15,250 bases of DNA from C7867-001 sp035533615 (GCA_035533615.1 DATLTM010000014.1:1-15250); one strand, 5' to 3'; shown: positions 5,934 to 13,173, counted from the first letter of the stretch. Translations and numbers: made by a program. Notes: a model not told the origin generated them from the letters alone.

Positions 5934-6592
5934 AGATAGATCAATCGTGGGCGAAGCCTCTCACGAGGGAATTTGAGGAGGACTATTTCGCAGATCTCGC
6001 GATGTTTGTAAAGAAAGAATACAGGGATGCTACAGTGTATCCGCCAGCGAAAAATATTTTCCGCGCATTTGATTTGTGTCCGTTTGAAAAGGTGAAAGTC
6101 GTTATTCTCGGACAGGATCCGTACCATAATCCTAGACAGGCAAACGGCCTTGCGTTCGCAGTGAATACTGATACGCGGATTCCACCGTCACTCCAAAATA
6201 TTTTCAAAGAGATAGAGAGCGATCTTGGCAAGCCGCTCGTACATATCGATGGTGATCTCTCGCGCTGGGCCGAGCAGGGTGTTTTTCTCCTGAATGCAAC
6301 ACTAACAGTCCGCGCGCACAACGCTGGTTCACACCAGGAAAAGGGATGGGAGCAGTTTACCGATGCTGTCATCCGTGCGCTCTCGGAAGAACGAACGAAC
6401 CTTGCCTTTATGCTCTGGGGCAATTACGCAAAAGCGAAAGGCGCGCATATCGACCGCACGAAGAATTTAGTGTTGGAAGCACCGCACCCCTCACCATTCT
6501 CCGCCGCTTCCGGCTTTTTCGGTTGCAAACACTTCAGCAAGGTGAACGAGTATCTTATCGCGCACAATGAGACCCAGATAGACTGGTTATAA
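5924..6592 (+). CDS. ung: Uracil-DNA glycosylase (family 1)
   Basis: Ung removes uracil from DNA at the start of base excision repair. All family-1 motifs are present in 222 residues. GQDPYH at 63-68 holds the catalytic D65. LLNATLTVRAHNAGSHQEKGWEQFTDAVI spans 122-150, LWGNYAK lies at 164-170, and HPSPFSAASGFFGCKHF at 188-204 contains the second catalytic residue, H188. The usual intercalating-loop leucine (HPSPLS in E. coli) is Phe192 here. The start at 5924 overlaps the MGMT gene by 10 bases and has AGAAGG 6 bases upstream, one of the few good Shine-Dalgarno sequences in the window. The frame stays open further upstream to an ATG at 5828, but that part is Arg/Ser-rich read-through of the MGMT gene. 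The stop directly abuts the stop of the convergent HAD gene. Confidence 0.96.
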   Translation: MQVKIDQSWAKPLTREFEEDYFADLAMFVKKEYRDATVYPPAKNIFRAFDLCPFEKVKVVILGQDPYHNPRQANGLAFAVNTDTRIPPSLQNIFKEIESDLGKPLVHIDGDLSRWAEQGVFLLNATLTVRAHNAGSHQEKGWEQFTDAVIRALSEERTNLAFMLWGNYAKAKGAHIDRTKNLVLEAPHPSPFSAASGFFGCKHFSKVNEYLIAHNETQIDWL

Positions 6593-6964
6593 TTATTTTT
6601 GCCAATATGTTTTGAAATTGACTATCTCGGAAACGAGAGATTCTGCGTCCTCGCCTTTGTAGCAAAGAGCGCGGTCATCTACATATACAAAGGCAATCGG
6701 TTTCCCGGGATTTTTACCCTCTCGGTGTGGTTGGCGGTTGATGTGGTCAGCGGGAATAGAGAATTTCTCACAGTACGTCTTTAAAAATACGTCGCCGCGA
6801 GTGGAGTGGAGCAGGATTTCATAGCCCTTTGCTTTGAGCATATGCATCGCTTTGACTACTTCTGCATTCGGTTCCTGGACGTCATCTTCTGCAATGAATC
6901 CATTATAAGAAGCAAGTACCCCGTCAAAATCAAAAGCAATGATGCGCGGATGAGAGGGGTTCAT
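6593..6964 (-). CDS. Small HAD-superfamily phosphatase (no cap domain)
   Basis: The 123-residue product has the HAD order of motifs. Motif I is AFDFDGVLA with nucleophile D12 and general acid D14. Motif II is LLHSTRGD with S54/T55. K88 (NPGKPIAF) is in the motif III position, and YVDDRAL with D96 and D97 is motif IV. There is no room for a cap domain, so it is a compact C0-type enzyme that probably acts on a large or exposed phosphate, such as a nucleic acid end, a protein or a sugar-phosphate head group. The substrate cannot be told from sequence. It is the only clear minus-strand gene in the window. It ends base-to-base against ung, and its start is 50 bases from the divergent M3 peptidase gene. 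Its neighbour ung hints at nucleic-acid work, but opposite orientation makes that weak. Confidence 0.85.
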   Translation of the reverse strand: MNPSHPRIIAFDFDGVLASYNGFIAEDDVQEPNAEVVKAMHMLKAKGYEILLHSTRGDVFLKTYCEKFSIPADHINRQPHREGKNPGKPIAFVYVDDRALCYKGEDAESLVSEIVNFKTYWQK

Positions 6965-6970
6965 AGTGTA

Positions 6971-6976
6971 AGGATA
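6971..6976 (-). promoter_or_regulatory. Possible -10 (TATCCT, minus strand) for the HAD gene
   Basis: On the minus strand TATCCT lies 6 bases before the ATG of the HAD gene, the leaderless spacing. It lacks the TGn extension. An overlapping TAGTAT, 9 bases from the ATG, is an alternative. Confidence 0.35.
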
Positions 6977-6995
6977 CTACAGAATTATCAAATTA

Positions 6996-7004
6996 TGGTA
7001 TTCT
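6996..7004 (+). promoter_or_regulatory. Extended -10 (TGGTATTCT) for the M3 peptidase gene
   Basis: TGG then TATTCT lies 10 bases before the ATG at 7015, in the 50-base divergent gap. The expected transcript start would leave a leader of only about 3-4 bases. I see no -35 match at 16-18 bases upstream. Confidence 0.6.
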
Positions 7005-7014
7005 GCTCGCACCT

Positions 7015-8988
7015 ATGAAGCTGAAGCGCACACGATACAAAAAAACCGATTTTAAATGGGTGAATTGGGAAGCGGCCGATTTCAAGCGCATCGCCATCGA
7101 TGGCATACGCCGGAAAAAGGAAACCTACGCTAAGATACGGGCTATCCCAGCCGCTGAGCGCACATTTGTGAATACGATTTATGCACTTGAGATGGCCGGA
7201 GAGCAGGCATGGGACGAGGTGAATCGCATCTCTCTTCTGAAGGAGGTCAGTACCAAACCTGAAATACGCGCGGCCGCGGCGAAAACGATCGAGTTCATTC
7301 AGAAACAGCTTGTTGAGATAGAGTTCGACCCGCGCATGTATATGGTCATCAAAGAATACGCTCGGAAGCGCGAAAAACTCCACGATTCTGAAAAGCTTTT
7401 GTTCAGGGACTTGAAGAAAGGATACGAGCGCATGGGGTTCGATCTCCCGAAGCTTAAGCGGGAAAAGATTAAGGCAAATATCAAGTTGCTAGGTAAGCTT
7501 TCTCTCGCGTTCGATCATAATTTGAATGAATACAAAGATTACCTCTTAGTGACGGAAGCGGAACTCGACGGTTTACCGGACAGTTATCGCGCTAATCTCG
7601 AAAAGGTTGGGAACAAATTCAAAATAACAATGTCGTATCCAGATGTGCATCCATTCATGGCCGGCGCTCATAACGAAAATAAGCGTCGCGAACTCCTTGA
7701 GAAATTTGTTCGGAGAGGCGGCCCACAGAATATAGTCATCCTTAAGAAAATGTTCCGCCTTCGCGCGGAGAATGCGCAGCTCCTCGGCTATAAAACCCAT
7801 GCAGATTTCCAAACTGAGCTTCGAATGGCAAAGTCCGCTGTGAATGTGTGGCGCTTTGTCAAAGATCTCGAACGGCGTACGAAAAAACAAGCGGCGCACG
7901 ATCTGGCGATGCTCAAGACCGATAAGAAGTGTCGAACCGGCGATACGAGCGCTCTGCTCGGCGCGCACGATATCAGCTACCTTTTCAAGCAAATCCGCAA
8001 AGAGAAGTTCAATATCGATTCTGATGTCGTTAAGGAGTATTTTCCGTTCGAGCACGTGAAGCGGGCGACGCTTGATGCGTATCAAAAGCTTCTAGGAGTC
8101 ACCTTCAAGCGTCGGACAGATGTAGTGCTCTGGCATTCGGATGTGCAAATGTACGATGTATATGATACGCGGGACGGCTATCTTTCTACATTCATCCTCG
8201 ACCTGTATCCACGCGAAGGGAAGTATGGTCACGCATGCGCATCCGAACTTACATACGGTCGACAAGAAGGTGAGATGTACCGGGCGCCTCTCGCGGCCAT
8301 GCTCGCCAATTTTCCGAAACCGAGCCCCGCGAACCCTTCGCTTATGAGCCATCGTGAGGTAGAGACATTCTTCCACGAGTTCGGTCATGTGATGCACTTC
8401 ACGCTTACCAAGGCGCGTTACAGTGCACAGTCTGGTTTCAATGTAGCAATGGATTTTGTGGAAGCGCCATCGCAGATGCTCGAGAATTGGGTGTGGGATG
8501 CTGGTATGCTCACCCGCCTTTCTAAACACTACAAGACCAGCCGTCCGATGCCGAGAGATCTTATTGCGCGTATTATTGGTGCGCGTCTTTTTGGCGAGGC
8601 ATGGAGCGTGCGCAGCCAGCTCGTTCTCGCGTCACTCGATCTCATCATCCATACAAAAGAAGTAAAGGATCCAGTTAAACTATACGCAGAGCTCGATAGA
8701 AAACTGATGGGTATCATGCCGCCAAAACGTCAGCTTTGGCTCGCGGGTTTCGGGCACATCGCGCACGGTTATGATGCCGGCTACTATGGCTATCTTTGGT
8801 CCAGGGTCTATGCCGAAGATATGTTCAGTCGTTTCGCAAATGAAGGGGTGCTCAATTCGAAGACTGGTCATGAGTATCGCCGCTGGATACTTGAAAAAGG
8901 CTCGAGCATGGAGGAGATGGATCTCGTGCGTCGATTCCTCGGCCGCAAGCCAAGTAACAAAGCATTTCTCAAGTCCATTGGCGCGTAA
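7015..8988 (+). CDS. M3A-family zinc oligopeptidase (thimet oligopeptidase/Dcp-like)
   Basis: This 657-residue cytosolic metallopeptidase cuts short peptides. The zinc site is HEFGH with H454, E455 and H458, inside FFHEFGHVMHF. The third ligand is E483 in DFVEAPSQMLENWVW, a signature of the M3A group (thimet oligopeptidase, PrlC, Dcp) more than of PepF-type M3B enzymes. The long, mostly helical N-terminal half (about 1-430) has many Lys/Arg/Glu residues, as usual for the channel-lining part of this fold. The C-terminal GYDAGYYGYLWS motif (starting near residue 587) contains the tyrosines that stabilise the transition state. No signal peptide is seen. The length is close to the usual ~680. In a reduced genome it probably completes protein and signal-peptide breakdown so that amino acids can be recycled. 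It has a likely leaderless promoter, and alaS follows 21 bases downstream. Confidence 0.94.
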   Translation: MKLKRTRYKKTDFKWVNWEAADFKRIAIDGIRRKKETYAKIRAIPAAERTFVNTIYALEMAGEQAWDEVNRISLLKEVSTKPEIRAAAAKTIEFIQKQLVEIEFDPRMYMVIKEYARKREKLHDSEKLLFRDLKKGYERMGFDLPKLKREKIKANIKLLGKLSLAFDHNLNEYKDYLLVTEAELDGLPDSYRANLEKVGNKFKITMSYPDVHPFMAGAHNENKRRELLEKFVRRGGPQNIVILKKMFRLRAENAQLLGYKTHADFQTELRMAKSAVNVWRFVKDLERRTKKQAAHDLAMLKTDKKCRTGDTSALLGAHDISYLFKQIRKEKFNIDSDVVKEYFPFEHVKRATLDAYQKLLGVTFKRRTDVVLWHSDVQMYDVYDTRDGYLSTFILDLYPREGKYGHACASELTYGRQEGEMYRAPLAAMLANFPKPSPANPSLMSHREVETFFHEFGHVMHFTLTKARYSAQSGFNVAMDFVEAPSQMLENWVWDAGMLTRLSKHYKTSRPMPRDLIARIIGARLFGEAWSVRSQLVLASLDLIIHTKEVKDPVKLYAELDRKLMGIMPPKRQLWLAGFGHIAHGYDAGYYGYLWSRVYAEDMFSRFANEGVLNSKTGHEYRRWILEKGSSMEEMDLVRRFLGRKPSNKAFLKSIGA

Positions 8989-8992
8989 GGTG

Positions 8993-9001
8993 TGGTATCT
9001 T
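8993..9001 (+). promoter_or_regulatory. Extended -10 (TGGTATCTT) for alaS, deciding its start
   Basis: TGG then TATCTT lies 8 bases before the ATG at 9010. A longer frame begins with GTG at 8992, but that codon overlaps this element and its extra residues (VVSFSH read from GTG) are not part of AlaRS, so the ATG at 9010 is preferred. Confidence 0.6.
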
Positions 9002-9009
9002 TTTCCCAT

Positions 9010-10872
9010 ATGACCGTCAGCGATGTACGGAGGCGGTACTTGGATTTTTTCGCCAAACGAGGGCACATCATCATCCCATCGGCGTCTATAGTGCCCGAGA
9101 ACGACTCGACTACACTATTTACCAGCAGCGGGATGCAGCCGCTCGTGCCGTATCTTCTTGGTCAGTCCCATCCAGAGGGCAATAAACTCGCGGATTCGCA
9201 GATGTCATTCCGCGCCGAGGACATCGAGGAAGTGGGCGATAACCGTCACACGACCTTCTTTGAAATGCTCGGAAACTGGTCTTTGGGCGATTATTTCAAA
9301 CAGGAACAGCTCTTGTGGTTCTTTAACTATATGACGAGTACGGAAGAAGGGCTCGGCTTGGACCCGGGGAATCTCTATGTAACCGTCTTTGCTGGCGACG
9401 CGGACAGCGGTATGGTCTCCGATAAGGAGTCCGTGGGGATTTGGGAAAAACTTTTTAGCGAAAAAGGCATTGATACGAAGTTTGTCGAGCTCGGTACCGA
9501 AGAGCAAGGAAATGAGCTTGGCATGCAGGGCGGGCGTATCTTTTCCTATGGCGCTAAAAAAAATTGGTGGAGTCGCGCCGGCGTGCCGAGCAAAATGCCG
9601 CCTGGAGAAATCGGCGGGCCGGACTCGGAAGTGTTTTACGACTTCGGTACACCACACGATGTGAAATTTGGCAAGTACTGTCATCCAAATTGCGACTGTG
9701 GTCGTTTCGTCGAGATTGGCAATTCTGTTTTCATGCAGTACGTGAAGCAGGAAGACGGCACATTCAAAGAATTGCCGAAACGCAATGTAGACTTCGGAGG
9801 TGGACTGGAGCGTCTCACAGCAGCGACACTCGGCAACCCCGATATTTTTCTGATTGATAGTTTTGATGCCGCTCGTGCGGTGATTGCGAAACGTTCCGAT
9901 AAGCTCTACAGTGATACTTCTGCAACCCGCTCGTTCCGCATCATCCTCGACCATATGCGTGCGGCGTCGTTTTTTATAGCGTCCGGTATTCGTCCTTCTA
10001 ATACCGAACAAGGCTATGTCCTGCGGCGCCTTATTCGTCGTTCCATTATGGAAGCGGATAAGCTCGGTATTAAGGATGCGATACTTGCCGAAGTTGCCAA
10101 GGGATTCGGTGCAGCATATTCCGATCAGTATCCGTTTGTGAATGGTGCGACTACGGAGATTTGCTATGAGCTCGAGAAGGAAGAGATTCAGTTTCGAAAA
10201 ACGCTCACGCACGGCATGCGCGAGTTAGAGAAAATGAAGGGCGATATCGATGCGTTCCGACTCTTCACGACATATGGTTTTCCGATAGAACTGACTCAAG
10301 AGATAGCGAAAGAACGTGGTATTGCGCTCGATATGGATGCGGTGAAGGTGAAGATGGAGGAACATCAAGCACTCTCGCGCGAGGGTGCCGCACAAAAGTT
10401 CACCGGTGGACTTGCTGACCATGCCGAACAGACCGTTCGGTACCATACCGTACACCATCTCCTTCTGAAGGCGCTCCAGATGGTGCTTGGACCAGAGGTG
10501 CACCAACGTGGTAGCAACATCACGAGTGAACGCCTGCGCATTGACTTTTCATACGGGGAAAAGATGACACCGGAACAGAAGGAAGAGGTGGAAAAAATCG
10601 TGAATGAAAAAATTGCCGAAGGCCTCTCAATCATCCGGACTGATATGAAGAAAGAAGAGGCGGAGAAACTTGGAGCCGAGCATGAGTTCGGTGCAACCTA
10701 TCCTGACACTGTTTCTGTATATTCCGTTGGTCCGCTGGACGGAGCGTTTTCCATTGAGTTCTGCGGCGGTCCACACGTATCCAATACAAGAGAACTCAAA
10801 GGAACATTTAAAATTTTGAAAGAAGAAGCGTCATCTGCTGGCATCCGTCGCATTAAAGCGGTGCTAGAATAA
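9010..10872 (+). CDS. alaS: Alanyl-tRNA synthetase, short form without C-Ala domain
   Basis: The 620-residue class II synthetase charges tRNA-Ala. The catalytic core (about 1-250) contains FTSSGMQPLVPYLLG, SFRAEDIEEVGDNRHTTFFEMLGNW, GNSVFMQY and VDFGGGLERL. The tRNA-binding helical part follows to about 440. The editing (SAD) domain is intact: HTVHH gives H479 and H483, and CGGPH gives C585 and H589, the four zinc ligands needed to clear mischarged Ser and Gly. The protein ends right after this domain, so the coiled-coil/DHHA1 C-Ala region of the ~870-residue E. coli enzyme is missing. Two oddities in the core are a CHPNCDC cluster at 224-230 and EIGNSVF at 235-241, where many bacterial enzymes have EIWN. 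The last codons carry a -10 element for the next gene. Confidence 0.95.
   Translation: MTVSDVRRRYLDFFAKRGHIIIPSASIVPENDSTTLFTSSGMQPLVPYLLGQSHPEGNKLADSQMSFRAEDIEEVGDNRHTTFFEMLGNWSLGDYFKQEQLLWFFNYMTSTEEGLGLDPGNLYVTVFAGDADSGMVSDKESVGIWEKLFSEKGIDTKFVELGTEEQGNELGMQGGRIFSYGAKKNWWSRAGVPSKMPPGEIGGPDSEVFYDFGTPHDVKFGKYCHPNCDCGRFVEIGNSVFMQYVKQEDGTFKELPKRNVDFGGGLERLTAATLGNPDIFLIDSFDAARAVIAKRSDKLYSDTSATRSFRIILDHMRAASFFIASGIRPSNTEQGYVLRRLIRRSIMEADKLGIKDAILAEVAKGFGAAYSDQYPFVNGATTEICYELEKEEIQFRKTLTHGMRELEKMKGDIDAFRLFTTYGFPIELTQEIAKERGIALDMDAVKVKMEEHQALSREGAAQKFTGGLADHAEQTVRYHTVHHLLLKALQMVLGPEVHQRGSNITSERLRIDFSYGEKMTPEQKEEVEKIVNEKIAEGLSIIRTDMKKEEAEKLGAEHEFGATYPDTVSVYSVGPLDGAFSIEFCGGPHVSNTRELKGTFKILKEEASSAGIRRIKAVLE
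10862..10870 (+). promoter_or_regulatory. Extended -10 (TGCTAGAAT) for the actin-fold gene
   Basis: TGC then TAGAAT sits within the last codons of alaS and ends on the T of its stop codon, 6 bases before the ATG at 10877. A transcript would start at that ATG. A second, out-of-frame ATG at 10873 opens only a shadow frame. Confidence 0.6.
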
Positions 10873-10876
10873 ATGA

Positions 10877-11908
10877 ATGAGTTTTCTCTTAAATATTTTT
10901 CACGACGAGAAAAAAGAAGAATCTGTCGCGCTTGTCGATATCGGCTTGACTTCGGTCGCTGGTGCATACGCACACTATACGGAGGGAGCGTCGCCAATTT
11001 TGATCTACAGTCGACATGTTCCTGTCGAAGCGCGAAAAAACGAACAACCGGAAGCGGCGATGCTGCGCGCGCTTCAGATACTCGGAGAAGCGCTCATCCG
11101 CGAAGGTATTCCCGCACTTGCGCGTGCTACCGGTAGTGGGAAAGTGAGTGGCGTCCTCGTCTCAATTGATGCTCCTTGGCAGAATACGTCAGTGCGTACC
11201 GAACATTTCGAACAGGGAAGATCCTTCGTGTTCACGAAGGATCTGGTTGCCGAGAAGCTCGGGCGGATTGGCGCTGCGATCCATGGAAAGCTTCTCGTTG
11301 ACGAGAGTATCATCGGTAGCATTCTAAACGGATATGAAACCAATGATCCGTATGGAAGAAGAGTGCATCGCGCGTCGGTTGTTATCTTGTCATCGTTCGT
11401 CGATGAGAAAGTCACCGGTCATATTTTGTCGGTCTTGCGAAGCATCTATCACACCAATCGCATTTTCACCATCGCCGGTTCTTCGCTTCGATTTCAAGCA
11501 ATGCGTCAAATCTTTCCGCACGAGCGCACCGCACTCATCTTTGATGTGGTCGGGCCGCTGACTTCTATCGCACTTCTGCGCAAAGACATCTTTGTTGCCG
11601 CAGCCAATGTGGCGGGGAGTGCTGGTTCCTGGATGCATGACGTTATGCGAGAGCTTGCCGATCTTGCAAAGCACTATCCTTTGCCGCGCACGATATTTGT
11701 GCTTGCACGCGAACCGGAGATTGTCTTTCTTAAGAAAAGTCTTGATGCGGTAAAGCTTAGTGAGCTCTGGCTATCGGACAATCCGCCAAAGATAGTATTC
11801 GTTCTCCCGAGTCATTTGAACGGACTGGTACGCCAAGCAAGCGAAACATCTCACGACCCTCTGCTCCTTCTTATGGCACTTTTTTGGCCGCGCCATACGT
11901 TCAATTAG
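10877..11908 (+). CDS. Actin-fold (FtsA/PilM-like) cytoplasmic protein
   Basis: The 343-residue product looks like an actin/Hsp70-fold ATPase of the FtsA/PilM branch. VALVDIGLTSVAGAY at 17-31 fits the phosphate-1 loop. ILNGYETNDPYGRRV at 149-163 resembles the FtsA/PilM segment 'NGY...DP.G', and IFDVVGPLTSIALLRKD at 221-237 fits phosphate-2. The phosphate-2 loop has DVVG instead of the usual D-x-G-G, so nucleotide binding may be weak or altered. There is no membrane span. The next gene, 61 bases downstream, encodes a single-pass protein with a large outer part, which recalls PilM-PilN or FtsA-partner pairs; cooperation at the membrane is inferred. A 26-base perfect inverted repeat lies in codons 114-123. 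Other possibilities are a MreB-like or DUF actin-fold protein. Confidence 0.68.
   Translation: MSFLLNIFHDEKKEESVALVDIGLTSVAGAYAHYTEGASPILIYSRHVPVEARKNEQPEAAMLRALQILGEALIREGIPALARATGSGKVSGVLVSIDAPWQNTSVRTEHFEQGRSFVFTKDLVAEKLGRIGAAIHGKLLVDESIIGSILNGYETNDPYGRRVHRASVVILSSFVDEKVTGHILSVLRSIYHTNRIFTIAGSSLRFQAMRQIFPHERTALIFDVVGPLTSIALLRKDIFVAAANVAGSAGSWMHDVMRELADLAKHYPLPRTIFVLAREPEIVFLKKSLDAVKLSELWLSDNPPKIVFVLPSHLNGLVRQASETSHDPLLLLMALFWPRHTFN
11219..11244. repeat. Perfect inverted repeat, 12-base arms, 2-base centre
   Basis: AGATCCTTCGTG (11219-11230), then TT, then its exact reverse complement (11233-11244). It lies wholly inside the actin-fold coding sequence. It could be a DNA-binding site, a cruciform or an mRNA hairpin with a short loop. 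No T-run follows, so it is not an intrinsic terminator. Confidence 0.85.
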
Positions 11909-11953
11909 AATCAGGGTAATACACACTGGACCGGACATGCGCGTCGCACGAGG

Positions 11954-11962
11954 TGGTATACT
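11954..11962 (+). promoter_or_regulatory. Extended -10 (TGGTATACT) for the baseplate-J-like gene, deciding its start
   Basis: TGG then TATACT lies 7 bases before the ATG at 11970. An earlier in-frame ATG at 11937 would place this element inside the gene. The 11970 start leaves a transcript starting at or next to the ATG. Confidence 0.62.
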
Positions 11963-11969
11963 CGCTTCT

Positions 11970-13166
11970 ATGCGTACCTTTACCGACATTACTCCGCCGT
12001 CTCGCCGCCGCGAAACGGAGCCGCCCGTGCGCCCGAACGGAGGCGCTTCCGAGCGGTCTCGATTCCCATACGCAATGTTTGCCGCCATCGTTTTGATTAT
12101 CGGCGGATCTATTGGAGCCCTTTTTTACTTTTCTAGCGTCAGTGTAGATATAACGCCAAACACCGTTTCTGCGGCTGTTCAGGGCTCCTTCACGGCGAAT
12201 CAGAACAGTGGTTCATTGCCTTATGAAATAATCACGGCACAGAAGATAGCGACCCAGAGCGTCAATAGTAGCGGCACGAAAACTGTCAATTCTTCGGCGT
12301 CTGGGACCATCACGATTTATAATACCCAGGCAAAGTCGCAGAGGCTTATCACGAACACTCGCTTCGCAACCGCCTCTGGTCTCGTTTTCCGCATCCATTC
12401 GGGTATCACGATACCAGGCGGCAGTGTCGCGAAGCCTGGAAATATAACAGCCACAGTGTATGCCGACCAAATCGGTAACTCCTACAATATTGGTCCGACC
12501 TCGTTCACTATCCCTGGATTTGCCGGAACACCGCTCGCGAGCGAAGTGTATGCGCGTTCGTCGGTATCGATGATAGGTGGTTCCTCAGGAAACGTTCCCG
12601 TTGTTGATCCAGCTGTCGAGTCGCAGACGCAGAATGCGCTCATTTCGGCGCTTGCGCCGGATCTTCTCACGAGCATACGTGCTCAAGTCCCTTCCGGATA
12701 CATTCTTCTAGACGGCGCTGCGACGACGACATTCCAGGAGCTTGCGCCGACACCTTCGGAGACGACAGGTCAAGTCGACATAAAGGAACAGGGTACAATC
12801 ACCGCAGTTGTTTTTCCGAATTCAGCGCTTGCCGGGGCAATTGCTGCGTCAATCAATGGTATCGGATCTCAGAACGAACCTTTCACACTCGCGTCTTCCA
12901 GCACCCTTCTGCTTTCAGACTTCTCCCTGCCGGATCCGAGCGCTACATCATTCTCGTTCGTCCTGACCGGCACGGCATCGCTTGTTTATACTGTTGATCC
13001 AACCCGTATCGCCGCAGCAGTCGCGGGTAAAACACGTTCTGAGGCCGAGGTTGCGCTTACAAACTATCCAGAGGTTAAGCGGGCAATTATCGTTCTACGA
13101 CCGTTCTGGCGGCAGACATTCCCACAAGATCCAGCCTCTATCTCTATCGTTATTAACAATCCCTAG
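11970..13166 (+). CDS. Single-pass membrane protein with baseplate-J-like outer region
   Basis: The 398-residue product starts with a basic, proline-rich cytoplasmic tail (1-33), then one membrane span at about 34-54 (YAMFAAIVLIIGGSIGALFYF). The rest is a large Ser/Thr/Gly-rich outer region of mainly beta character. SGTITIYNTQAKSQRLITNTRFATASGLVFRIHSG, followed by the VYADQIGNSYNIGPTSFTIPGF segment, resembles the baseplate J/gp47-like domain that recurs in Patescibacteria and some Firmicutes surface proteins; this is recognition from memory. Near the C-terminus, AGKTRSEAEVALTNYPEVKRAIIVLRPFW looks like a small separate module. No other phage structural gene is near, so this is probably a cell-surface component and not a prophage part. 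The upstream actin-fold protein is its most likely cytoplasmic partner. A leaderless promoter precedes it. There is no gene in 11909-11969. Confidence 0.7.
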   Translation: MRTFTDITPPSRRRETEPPVRPNGGASERSRFPYAMFAAIVLIIGGSIGALFYFSSVSVDITPNTVSAAVQGSFTANQNSGSLPYEIITAQKIATQSVNSSGTKTVNSSASGTITIYNTQAKSQRLITNTRFATASGLVFRIHSGITIPGGSVAKPGNITATVYADQIGNSYNIGPTSFTIPGFAGTPLASEVYARSSVSMIGGSSGNVPVVDPAVESQTQNALISALAPDLLTSIRAQVPSGYILLDGAATTTFQELAPTPSETTGQVDIKEQGTITAVVFPNSALAGAIAASINGIGSQNEPFTLASSSTLLLSDFSLPDPSATSFSFVLTGTASLVYTVDPTRIAAAVAGKTRSEAEVALTNYPEVKRAIIVLRPFWRQTFPQDPASISIVINNP

Positions 13167-13173
13167 CTGCCAT

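Noticed and set aside
6585..6610. Intrinsic terminator between ung and the HAD gene
   Set aside because: There is a short T-run but no GC-rich stem before it.
8992..9009. GTG start for alaS
   Set aside because: The codon overlaps the extended -10 element, and the added residues are not part of the AlaRS N-terminus.
9205..10212. Long minus-strand open frame (335 codons) opposite alaS
   Set aside because: It is a mirror frame of a certain gene, with no recognisable motif and a composition rich in Arg, His and Cys typical of antisense reading.
11937..11969. Earlier ATG for the baseplate-J-like gene
   Set aside because: It would place the best -10 element of the region (TGGTATACT) inside the gene; the start at 11970 fits the leaderless layout.
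12532..12543. CGCTCGCGAGCG palindrome in the baseplate-J-like gene
   Set aside because: A 12-base self-complementary stretch in moderately GC-rich coding DNA is not rare enough to argue for function.
11970..13166. Prophage or contractile tail interpretation of the baseplate-J-like gene
   Set aside because: No tail tube, sheath, spike or other phage gene is near, and the protein has a membrane span with a large outer part.
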